From contig CAIVQI010000108.1 in the NCBI GenBank assembly GCA_903908015.1, forward strand, positions 1-6,737: a DNA stretch of 6,737 bases, written 5' to 3'. The translations under genes and the position numbers were made by a program. Source of the DNA: an uncultured Bacteroidota bacterium (lineage in GTDB: Bacteria > Bacteroidota > Bacteroidia > UBA7662). This document shows positions 1 to 5,548 of this stretch, one piece after another (position 1 is the stretch's first letter; each line of letters opens with the position of its first letter). The notes beneath the pieces are model-generated. The model saw only the letters and a list, made by a program, of their open reading frames with translations, was not told where the DNA came from and ran no database searches.

Positions 1-2
1 CT

Positions 3-140
3 ATTGGAGCAGCAGGTACCGTTATATTGGCTGGTGGCACATCTCTTATTTCTTTAATTACTGTTGTTTCGGCCAACTTAAATATTATCAAAGCAGGTAA
101 TGAGCTGAATGGTTTAAAAAATCAGCCTAGTTTAAAATAG
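3..140 (+). CDS. C-terminal end of an unidentified, membrane-like protein (partial)
   Basis: An open frame enters from the left edge and ends at TAG (138-140), giving 45 residues. It begins IGAAGTVILAGG and ends NGLKNQPSLK. The first part is a hydrophobic, Gly/Ser/Thr-rich stretch of about 25 residues that could be a membrane segment, followed by a short polar tail rich in Asn and Lys. I do not recognise the family. Codon use is AT-rich (TTA, ATT, AAT, AAA), unlike the GC-rich genes that follow, which may point to different ancestry. The start lies outside the window. Since the fragment is short, coding status rests only on the open frame and the sensible membrane-like composition; it could also be chance. 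Confidence 0.45.
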   Translation: MGAAGTVILAGGTSLISLITVVSANLNIIKAGNELNGLKNQPSLK

Positions 141-339
141 AACATTAAGGCTTCAAAGCGTTTGTCATGATTTGTCAATATCTACGATAGGGCGTGTAGT
201 TTACCACAACCATATTCACATGCACCAAAGTCAAAAATTGTGTCTCATGAGCAGTTAGTGTCGTTGATTCAAACTAAATTGAGGGTTCGTCGAATAAATC
301 GATGTCATTCGATATTCAGAACCCCCAATCCTTGAGGGT
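141..339. other. Non-coding, AT-rich spacer with short repeats
   Basis: No convincing gene is seen on either strand. The 9-mer TTGAGGGTT occurs at 279-287 and again at 332-340. CGAATAAA (291-298) is the reverse complement of TTTATTCG (339-346), and TCGAAT (290-295) pairs with ATTCGA (307-312). AACCCCCAA (320-328) can pair with TTGAGGGTT (332-340), a 9-bp stem with one mismatch and a 3-nt loop that overlaps the stop codon of the CoA-transferase gene. On the plus strand the stem is followed by a T-rich stretch, so it could terminate the gene entering from the left, although it lies about 180 bases past that stop. The structure is weak. Confidence 0.35.
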
Positions 340-1425
340 TTATTCGTTTTTGGGTAAGGGTGGAGGTGGCTTGATCTGGGGGTCTTCATTCAGGAAAACT
401 GCCGTTCTCGGGGCTGATAATCCATCTGCCTGATGCAACATCCCGCGTTGTTTGGCCAATTCAAGGGCCTGGGGCAAGGTGTTCACCCGACCCGCTGGTA
501 TTTTTAGCCCGACACAGCCCGCGAGTAAGGCTTCGGAAGATTGTACTCCTATGGCCTCACTGAGGGCCACCTCAATGGCGGATCTGTTTTGAATGCGGCC
601 GGCAGCGTGGCCCCATACTTCCGGAGCATCGATTTTGAGCAGCTGCACCAACTGTGCGAATTGTTTGTCGCTGCCCACGGCGAGCACCACCCGCACCCCA
701 TCACTGCAGGTGTAGGCCTGTCCGTAGGGCACAATATTGGGATGCCCAGAACCCATGGCTTGGGGTTCATGGCCCGCCACCAGGTAGTTGGTGGCCTGGT
801 TGGCGAGGGCGCTGAGGGCGGCGTCAATGAGCGAAACCCTGATCCATTGTCCCGCCCCACTTTTCTCCCGCTCCAGCAGGGCGAGCAGGATTCCTTCTTT
901 GAGTTGGTGCGCCGCCAGCAGGTCCATGAGGGCCACCGGCATTTTGTGGCCTTCACCACTGCGCATGCCGTTGAGGTGAACGAAACCCGCCTCGGCCTGA
1001 ATGATCGCGTCGTAGCCGGTTCTGGGGTCCTCTTCACCATAGCCGGTGATGCTTCCGATGATGAGTCTCGGGAAATCACGGAGCAGCTCCTTGGGGTCGA
1101 GCCCGAATTTACGGGCATCGCCGGGCTTGAAGCTCATCAACAAAATATCGGTGTTGGCCAGCAAGGCACGCAATTCGGTTTGCGCGCTGCTGTGTGCAAG
1201 GTCCATAACCCGGCTTTTTTTGCCCCAATTGGCAGCGCAGAAGTAGGCGCTTCGGTGTTGATCGGGTTGTTCGCCTGGTGCGCACCAACTGCGCGTGATG
1301 TCACCGCCCGGGGGTTCAATTTTGAGTACGTCCGCGCCCGCTTCGGCCAGAAATTGTCCGGTAGCGGGGCCTGCGAGAACGGTGGCGAGCTCAACAACCT
1401 GAAATCCGTTTAGGGGCGCGTTCAT
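340..1425 (-). CDS. CaiB/BaiF family III CoA-transferase
   Basis: This 361-residue protein belongs to the family III CoA-transferases, which move CoA between carboxylic acids through an aspartyl-CoA intermediate. The N-terminus, PLNGFQVVELATVLAGP, followed by GQFLAEAGADVLKIEPPGGD, is the typical CoA-binding start of the family. Asp168 in PVALMDLLAAH lies where the catalytic aspartate is expected (Asp169 in formyl-CoA transferase). It is followed by the usual GILLALLEREKSGAGQWIRVSLIDAA helix and strand, split here at about residues 178-203. Length is slightly below the usual 380-400. Start: the ATG at 1425 gives the canonical N-terminus. No Shine-Dalgarno is visible. The gene lies downstream of queA on the same strand, separated by a repeat-bearing gap, so co-transcription is uncertain. 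The substrate cannot be told from sequence; a succinyl-CoA or racemase-type role (the AMACR relatives) is equally possible. Confidence 0.9.
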   Translation of the reverse strand: MNAPLNGFQVVELATVLAGPATGQFLAEAGADVLKIEPPGGDITRSWCAPGEQPDQHRSAYFCAANWGKKSRVMDLAHSSAQTELRALLANTDILLMSFKPGDARKFGLDPKELLRDFPRLIIGSITGYGEEDPRTGYDAIIQAEAGFVHLNGMRSGEGHKMPVALMDLLAAHQLKEGILLALLEREKSGAGQWIRVSLIDAALSALANQATNYLVAGHEPQAMGSGHPNIVPYGQAYTCSDGVRVVLAVGSDKQFAQLVQLLKIDAPEVWGHAAGRIQNRSAIEVALSEAIGVQSSEALLAGCVGLKIPAGRVNTLPQALELAKQRGMLHQADGLSAPRTAVFLNEDPQIKPPPPLPKNE

Positions 1426-1465
1426 CGGTGATGGTTTATGGTATTAGGCCCGTTGTTGGGTTGTA

Positions 1466-1579
1466 GTCTTTTTCCACTTGATGGGATGATGTCCGTTTCC
1501 ACTTGATGTATTTATGTCCTGTCCCATTTGATGTGTTCATGTCCTGTCCCATTTGATGTGTTCATGTCCGTTTCCATTT
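1466..1579. repeat. 25-bp tandem repeat array, four full units plus a partial fifth
   Basis: Units start at 1466, 1491, 1516, 1541 and 1566 (the last partial, about 14 bases). Units three and four are identical over all 25 bases. The shared core is GTCC-(TGTCCC or GTTTCC)-A(T/C)TTGATG followed by a variable tail ending in AT. The first two units carry TTTCCACTTGATG, the next two GTCCCATTTGATG, and the last goes back to GTTTCCATTT. The period is not a multiple of three, and no spacer and repeat alternation is seen, so it is not a CRISPR. The array occupies most of the gap between queA and the CoA-transferase gene. Its last unit and a half lie in queA, supplying the stop codon (1562-1564) and the final residues KWKRT. 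Confidence 0.85.
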
Positions 1580-2908
1580 ATGGTCGGGCTGAATGCGCAG
1601 CAATGAGCTGTCGCCATAACTCAAAAAACGATATTCATGGTGCAAGGCATGTTGGTAGATCTCGCGCCATCGGGCGCCCACCACAGCGGCAACCAGCAGC
1701 AAGAGGGTGCTCCCAGGTTGATGGAAGTTGGTGATGAGCTGGTCGGCCAGTCGGAAGCGATATCCAGGGGCGATCATCAGCGCGGTATGAGCCTGATCGG
1801 TGATGCGGTCACGTGCATCAAGCCAACGGATGATCCGAGAAAGGGCTTCCTCTGGTGCAGGAAGGGTGCCTCCCCGCTCATGTTCCATGTCGTAAGGGGT
1901 AAATGCCCTCGGTGCAGGTAAGTACTCGTCGTTTTCCTGCAGCATGGCACCGATCCAGTATAGGCTCTCCAGGCTGCGCAGACTGGTTGTGCCCACACAA
2001 ATCAGGGGCAAATGTTCGCGATCGGGCTTTTGGAGGTGTTCAACCAGCCGAAGCAACAGCTGTTTGTCGACCTGCAATTCCTCACTGTGCATATCGTGGC
2101 CGCGCATGGTATCGGCGGTGACGGGCCTGAAGGTGCCAGCGCCGACGTGCAAGGTCAGTTCCATCCGTCCAATCCCAGCGGCGTCGAGCCGCGACCACAA
2201 TTCAGGGGTGAAGTGAAGGCCCGCTGTGGGTGCGGCCACCGAACCAGCATGACGGGCATAGTGGGTCTGGTAGCGCTGTTGGTCGATGGCCTGCGCCTCG
2301 CGCCGCAGATAGGGGGGTATGGGCATCTGTCCGGCCCGATGCAGCACATCTGAGAAGCTGAGCCCAGCGGGTTCCCATTGGAATTGAACCATCAATTGTT
2401 GGTTTTCGGAAGACACTTTCTTCGCGGTGAGCCGCAGGTCACCTGATTCGAGCGTGAGCGGTTCGTCGCGCCAGCGACGGGCGTTGCCCGCCATGCAGAT
2501 CCATGTACTGTTGCCGGTCCGACCAAGGGCTTCATCCCACCCTATGTTTTGCTGCGCTGAATCCATCGGCTGCTGCGCTGAATCCATCGGCTGCTGCGCT
2601 GAATCCATCGGCTGCTGCGCCGGATCCATCGGCTGCTGCACCGGATTCAGGCAAAGCAATTCTACCCGTGCACCCGTGGGCCGATGCACATACAAACGGG
2701 CGGGTATGACCTTGGTGTTGTTGTATAGGAGTACGCTCCCCGACTCAAGCAACTCAGGAAGTTCCGAGAAAATTCGATCGTGGAGGCCGTCAACTGCTGC
2801 ATCCAGAAGGCGCGATGCGGATCGGTCGGCGCGTGGAAAGGCCGCAATGCGCGCTTCAGGGAGTTCATAGGTGAAATCGCTTATTTTTAAATCGGCGGGG
2901 TGTTTCAT
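1562..2908 (-). CDS. queA: S-adenosylmethionine:tRNA ribosyltransferase-isomerase QueA
   Basis: QueA transfers and isomerises the ribose of SAM onto 7-aminomethyl-7-deazaguanine in tRNA, making epoxyqueuosine at the wobble position of GUN-anticodon tRNAs. Family blocks are intact: DFTYELPEARIAAFP (11-25), VLLYNNTKVIPARL (59-72), SVAAPTAGLHFTPEL (223-237), LTLHVGAGTFRPV (251-263), HDMHSEE (271-277), LITNFHQPGSTLLLLV (391-406) and YRFLSYGDSSLL (426-437). At 448 residues it is much longer than the 356 of E. coli. Part of the excess is a heptapeptide array at residues 91-118 in the loop before TWICMAGNARRW. The C-terminal residues beyond about 440 are encoded by an intergenic repeat. The ATG at 2908 is preceded by a TAnnTTTG box only four bases away. 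The enzyme is probably active, since the insert lies between conserved blocks. Confidence 0.96.
   Translation of the reverse strand: MKHPADLKISDFTYELPEARIAAFPRADRSASRLLDAAVDGLHDRIFSELPELLESGSVLLYNNTKVIPARLYVHRPTGARVELLCLNPVQQPMDPAQQPMDSAQQPMDSAQQPMDSAQQNIGWDEALGRTGNSTWICMAGNARRWRDEPLTLESGDLRLTAKKVSSENQQLMVQFQWEPAGLSFSDVLHRAGQMPIPPYLRREAQAIDQQRYQTHYARHAGSVAAPTAGLHFTPELWSRLDAAGIGRMELTLHVGAGTFRPVTADTMRGHDMHSEELQVDKQLLLRLVEHLQKPDREHLPLICVGTTSLRSLESLYWIGAMLQENDEYLPAPRAFTPYDMEHERGGTLPAPEEALSRIIRWLDARDRITDQAHTALMIAPGYRFRLADQLITNFHQPGSTLLLLVAAVVGARWREIYQHALHHEYRFLSYGDSSLLRIQPDHKWKRT
2550..2654 (-). repeat. In-frame 21-bp tandem repeats inside queA (QQPMDSA heptapeptide)
   Basis: On the plus strand the units start at 2550, 2571, 2592, 2613 and 2634. 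The first three are identical over 21 bases; the fourth differs at two positions; the fifth is degenerate. Each contains GCTGAATCCATCGGC or a variant. On the coding strand they give QQPMDPA (residues 91-97) and then three QQPMDSA (98-104, 105-111, 112-118), followed by a further QQ. The array therefore adds about 28 polar residues without changing the frame. Identical third-codon positions between units indicate recent duplication rather than selection on the protein alone. It falls in a loop that differs in length among QueA proteins. Confidence 0.95.
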
Positions 2909-2912
2909 GCCG

Positions 2913-2920
2913 CAAAATTA
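2913..2920 (-). promoter_or_regulatory. Probable -7 box of queA (TAATTTTG)
   Basis: Read on the minus strand, TAATTTTG matches the Bacteroidota TAnnTTTG consensus exactly and ends four bases before the queA ATG. Transcription would then begin at or inside the start codon, giving a leaderless or nearly leaderless mRNA. No TTG-type -33 element is clear at the usual distance, which lowers confidence. Confidence 0.5.
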
Positions 2921-2932
2921 AGCTGAGATGAT

Positions 2933-2940
2933 TATTTTTG
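2933..2940 (+). promoter_or_regulatory. Probable -7 box of the A-type carrier gene (TATTTTTG)
   Basis: TATTTTTG matches TAnnTTTG exactly and ends six bases before the ATG at 2947. It is back to back with the queA box, 12 bases apart, in the 38-base divergent gap. A -33 TTTG is not evident. A start here would give a mRNA with almost no leader, and it argues against the TTG at 2938 as start, because that codon overlaps the box. Confidence 0.5.
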
Positions 2941-2946
2941 CAGGAT

Positions 2947-3273
2947 ATGATCAGCATCAGCGAACGCGCAGCCGAGCGGGTACATAGCATGCTCCAGGAG
3001 CCCGACTACCGCCATACGCCGGTGGTTCGGGTGGTGGTAGAAAGCGGAGGCTGTTCGGGTCTGTCCTACCGGATGTCGTTCGTGGCCGCACCGGAAGCGG
3101 GCGACGAGCAGTTCAGCGACAAAGGCCTCATGTTGGCATGCGACAAGCGGAGCTTCTTCTACCTGATTGGCACGGAGCTCGATTACTCCGATGGGTTGCA
3201 AGGTAAGGGATTTCACTTTCACAATCCCAATGCAACGCGCACCTGTGCCTGTGGCGAGAGCTTTTCGCTTTAA
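2947..3273 (+). CDS. A-type iron-sulfur carrier (HesB/IscA/ErpA family)
   Basis: This 108-residue protein belongs to the A-type carriers, which accept Fe-S clusters from a scaffold and pass them to client enzymes in the cytosol. The three cluster-binding cysteines are present: Cys36 in ESGGCSGLSY, and Cys100 and Cys102 in TRTCACGESFSL at the C-terminus. The N-terminus MISISERAAERV is typical, as is a length near 107. The ATG at 2947 is preferred to the in-frame TTG at 2938, which would add MQD and overlap a promoter box. The gene is divergent from queA and is followed after 15 bases by the phosphatase-fold gene, suggesting co-transcription. An extra cysteine (Cys65) is not a family ligand. 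Sequence alone does not separate IscA, SufA and ErpA. Confidence 0.92.
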   Translation: MISISERAAERVHSMLQEPDYRHTPVVRVVVESGGCSGLSYRMSFVAAPEAGDEQFSDKGLMLACDKRSFFYLIGTELDYSDGLQGKGFHFHNPNATRTCACGESFSL

Positions 3274-3288
3274 TAGACGCCCCCGTTG

Positions 3289-4176
3289 ATGCCCTACTGG
3301 TTTCGCTATTTCGATATTCTACCGCTGCGTTTGTGGCTGGTGATTCTGTTGTTTGTGTTGTTTGCTTGGGTCGGACGGGTGGCCTTTGGACGATGGCAGC
3401 GAGCGGGCCTTGTGGTTGCGAGTTATAATATTCGATATGACAATCCGGACGATGGAACGAATCGCTGGTCGCTGCGAAAGGAGCGCTTGGTTCGGGAGTT
3501 GATGGCCCAGCAAGCTGGGGTTATTGGCATGCAGGAAGTGCTTCATGGTCAATTACAAGAACTGCGTCAATTGATGCCAGCCCGCTATCAATGGGTGGGT
3601 GTGGGGCGCGACGATGGTCGCGAGGCTGGTGAATACGCGCCGATTGTCTATGATAGTCTGCGGTTCAGGCTGCTGCAACAGGGGGTGTTTTGGTTGTCGG
3701 AAACCCCCGAGAAGCCTTCGAAGGGTTGGGATGCCGCCCTACCCCGAATATGCACCTGGGTTCAACTCGAATCGGTGCGGGGAAAGCGAAGTGTATGGGT
3801 GTTCAACGCCCACCTTGATCATCAGGGGGTGCAGGCGCGTGCCGAATCGGTGGCCCTGATGATGTCAATGGCCGATCGGGTATCGCAATCAGATCCAGTT
3901 TTGTTGCTCGGTGATTTCAACGACCGTCCTGAGTCCGCTTCCATCCGCGCTTTGTCGGCCGCCGGATGGCTCGATGCACACACCCAGGCTGAAAAGAAGG
4001 GGGGTAGTGAGGGCAGTTTTTATGGGTTTGATGGCCAACAATCAGGCGCGCGAATCGACTACATATGGTATCGTAACTTACCCGCTCCCCGTTGGTATGA
4101 GATCGATGGGCCACCAGGTCGACGGCCGCCATTCGCGTCCGACCATTGTCCGGTCTACGCCCATTTTGCGTTCTGA
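3289..4176 (+). CDS. Endonuclease/exonuclease/phosphatase family protein, N-terminally membrane anchored
   Basis: This 295-residue protein has the metal-dependent phosphoesterase fold of DNase I, exonuclease III and inositol phosphatases. The full catalytic set is seen: Asn47 in SYNIRYDN, Glu83 in GMQEV, His175 in FNAHLDH, Asp209 and Asn211 in LLGDFND, Asp257 in RIDYIW, and Asp285-His286 in SDHCPV. Residues 11-29, LPLRLWLVILLFVLFAWVG, form a membrane segment or uncleaved signal, so the catalytic domain probably faces the periplasm, though orientation is inferred. Start: ATG at 3289; the adjacent TTG at 3286 is possible but less likely. It follows the Fe-S carrier by 15 bases and precedes pdxJ by 27. 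The substrate (nucleic acid, phospholipid, sugar phosphate) cannot be told; there is no evident link to Fe-S assembly. Confidence 0.9.
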   Translation: MPYWFRYFDILPLRLWLVILLFVLFAWVGRVAFGRWQRAGLVVASYNIRYDNPDDGTNRWSLRKERLVRELMAQQAGVIGMQEVLHGQLQELRQLMPARYQWVGVGRDDGREAGEYAPIVYDSLRFRLLQQGVFWLSETPEKPSKGWDAALPRICTWVQLESVRGKRSVWVFNAHLDHQGVQARAESVALMMSMADRVSQSDPVLLLGDFNDRPESASIRALSAAGWLDAHTQAEKKGGSEGSFYGFDGQQSGARIDYIWYRNLPAPRWYEIDGPPGRRPPFASDHCPVYAHFAF

Positions 4177-4196
4177 TTTCGATTCACCTATTTTTG
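4165..4196 (+). promoter_or_regulatory. Probable pdxJ promoter (TTTG, 20-bp spacer, TATTTTTG)
   Basis: TTTG at 4165-4168 and TATTTTTG at 4189-4196 are 20 bases apart, agreeing in both boxes and spacing with the Bacteroides housekeeping promoter (-33 TTTG or TTG, -7 TAnnTTTG). The upstream box lies inside the last codons of the phosphatase-fold gene. The downstream box ends seven bases before the pdxJ ATG, so the transcript would have almost no leader. Confidence 0.6.
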
Positions 4197-4203
4197 TCGG
4201 ATT

Positions 4204-4941
4204 ATGCCCGTGCGCCTCAGCGTGAACATCAACAAGGCCGCAACCCTGCGCAACAGCAGGGGGGGCAACAACCCCAACCTGCTCCAAATCGCCCTCGATT
4301 GTATTCGTTTTGGTGCGGAGGGCATTACTGTGCACCCACGTCCCGACGAGCGGCATATTCGTCGGTCGGATGTACTTGACTTAGCGCCAGCGCTTTCGGT
4401 GGAGTTCAATATGGAGGGCAATCCGAAGGAGCAGTCGTTTACCGATTTGGTACTGGCGGTGAAGCCAACGCAGGTGACGCTGGTGCCGGACGGCACGAAA
4501 CAACTGACGAGCGACCATGGTTGGGATGTGGTGCGCGAGCGCGAATACCTGTCCGATATGGTGTCTTTGTTCCAGGAGGCGGGCATTCGTACGTCTTTGT
4601 TTGTAGACCCCAACCCCCGCATGGTGGAAGAGGCCATACGCACAGGCACCCACCGAATCGAGTTGTACACCGAAACCTATGCACGCGTATACCCCCATGA
4701 CCCCGAAGCAGCCGTGAAACCATTTGTTGCGGCAGCTGAAGTGGCGGCTGCAGGTCTCCTCGGACTCAACGCGGGGCATGATTTATCGCTGCAAAACCTA
4801 ACTATGTTTGTGGCGCGGGTGCCCGCACTACTCGAAGTGTCAATCGGGCATGCCTTGTTTTGCGATGCCCTTTATTTTGGCTTAGAAAACACCATTCATC
4901 AATACCTGAGGGCGATACACCGCGCTACGGCCTCGGCCTGA
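4204..4941 (+). CDS. pdxJ: Pyridoxine 5'-phosphate synthase PdxJ
   Basis: PdxJ condenses 1-deoxy-D-xylulose 5-phosphate with 3-amino-2-oxopropyl phosphate to pyridoxine 5'-phosphate, the ring-closing step of DXP-dependent vitamin B6 synthesis. It is a TIM-barrel enzyme of 245 residues, the normal length. Recognisable blocks are VNINKAATLRNSRGG (7-21), GITVHPRPDERHI (40-52, with His44), the strand with Glu71, TLVPD (92-96), SLFVDP (131-136), RIELYTETYA (151-160, Glu153), GLNAGHDLS (187-195, His192) and VSIGHAL (212-218). The NK in VNINKAATLRN replaces the DH of the E. coli enzyme, a variant I associate with Bacteroidota. Start: ATG at 4204, preceded by its own promoter-like boxes, so it may be transcribed both with the upstream gene and alone. 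Confidence 0.96.
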   Translation: MPVRLSVNINKAATLRNSRGGNNPNLLQIALDCIRFGAEGITVHPRPDERHIRRSDVLDLAPALSVEFNMEGNPKEQSFTDLVLAVKPTQVTLVPDGTKQLTSDHGWDVVREREYLSDMVSLFQEAGIRTSLFVDPNPRMVEEAIRTGTHRIELYTETYARVYPHDPEAAVKPFVAAAEVAAAGLLGLNAGHDLSLQNLTMFVARVPALLEVSIGHALFCDALYFGLENTIHQYLRAIHRATASA

Positions 4942-5098
4942 GTTTGAAAATTGAATCTGAAAAAGCCATTCAAATTTGATTTGCGACATGACGTCAGGCT
5001 GTTATAAGGTGGCGCCTTGTTGTGAAAAACCGAATTACGGATAATTTACTATTATTGTCCCTTAATTCCATCACACCTTCACCGTTTTAGCCCGGTTT
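4942..5098. promoter_or_regulatory. Regulatory spacer between pdxJ and the Rrf2 gene, with dyads
   Basis: Just past pdxJ, TTGAAT (4951-4956) can pair with ATTCAA (4968-4973), a weak stem that may mark transcript end. TGACGTCA at 4989-4996 is a perfect 8-base palindrome. AAGGTGGCGCCTT at 5007-5019 centres on the palindrome GGCGCC. GGATAAT (5039-5045) and ATTGTCC (5054-5060) form a 7-base inverted repeat with one mismatch and 8 central bases. The latter covers TATTATTG (5050-5057), a one-mismatch TAnnTTTG box, so it is a candidate operator for autoregulation by the Rrf2 protein. That assignment is inference; no site is shown to bind anything. Confidence 0.35.
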
Positions 5099-5542
5099 AT
5101 GTTTTCTAAATCATGTGAATACGGCCTCCAAGCCATGCTCTATATTGCCATGAATGCATCAGAGGACCGAAATGTGGGACTTCGTGAAATAGCGGTCAAC
5201 CAAGGCATCCCGGTTCATTTTCTCAGCAAAATCCTGCAAATGCTGGTGAAGAATAAGTTACTGAATTCCGTAAAAGGGCCTAATGGTGGTTTTACCCTGC
5301 GACGAAAACCGGAGGAGACCAACCTACTCGACGTGGTGGCTTCCATCGATGGCCTCGACTTGTTCGAGCGTTGCGGCATTGGATTGAAGTTGTGCTCCGA
5401 CAGCCATCCTTGCCCGGTGCACCACAAATTTAAGTTCTTGCGCGAGAGCATCCGTGATACGCTCTGCAAGGAGAACTTGTCTGATTTGGTGTTCGACATG
5501 CAGGAAGGGAAATCTTATGTGGCGCTGAAGAATAAACCTTAA
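5099..5542 (+). CDS. Rrf2-family transcriptional regulator with a three-cysteine motif
   Basis: This 147-residue protein is a winged-helix regulator of the Rrf2 family (IscR, NsrR, RirA, CymR). The N-terminal domain fits well: SCEYGLQAMLYIA (5-17), REIAVNQGIPVHFLSKILQML (29-49, split helix-turn-helix) and KGPNGGFTLRR (59-69, the wing). Cys92, Cys99 and Cys105 (RCGIGLKLC, then HPCPVHHK) sit where Fe-S-binding members keep their cluster ligands, so it probably senses iron, NO, oxygen or redox state through a cluster. The ATG at 5099 gives the family N-terminus. The trmB TTG follows six bases after the stop in the same frame. IscR-type and NsrR-type roles cannot be told apart; presence of an A-type carrier and pdxJ nearby slightly favours Fe-S homeostasis. 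Confidence 0.93.
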   Translation: MFSKSCEYGLQAMLYIAMNASEDRNVGLREIAVNQGIPVHFLSKILQMLVKNKLLNSVKGPNGGFTLRRKPEETNLLDVVASIDGLDLFERCGIGLKLCSDSHPCPVHHKFKFLRESIRDTLCKENLSDLVFDMQEGKSYVALKNKP

Positions 5543-5548
5543 CGGATT

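Noticed and set aside
320..346. Strong intrinsic terminator
   Set aside because: The stem is 9 bp with a mismatch, overlaps the stop codon, and has no run of T on the minus-strand side; kept only as a weak structure.
541..1413. 290-codon plus-strand open frame opposite the CoA-transferase
   Set aside because: Its product has no recognisable domain and is His/Gly-rich in a way expected from the antisense of a GC-rich gene; the minus-strand protein matches a family throughout.
1466..1579. CRISPR-like array
   Set aside because: The units follow one another directly with no unique spacers, there are no cas genes, and the units are only 25 bp.
1528..1734. Small plus-strand gene across the 25-bp repeats
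   Set aside because: It runs through the repeat and antisense to the conserved queA C-terminus; no start signal and no sensible product.
2427..2870. Plus-strand frame with repeated CCAESIG residues
   Set aside because: It is the mirror of the 21-bp array in queA, whose minus-strand frame is conserved on both sides.
2938..2946. TTG start of the Fe-S carrier at 2938
   Set aside because: It overlaps the TATTTTTG box and adds residues not seen in the family; the ATG at 2947 gives the typical MISISERA start.
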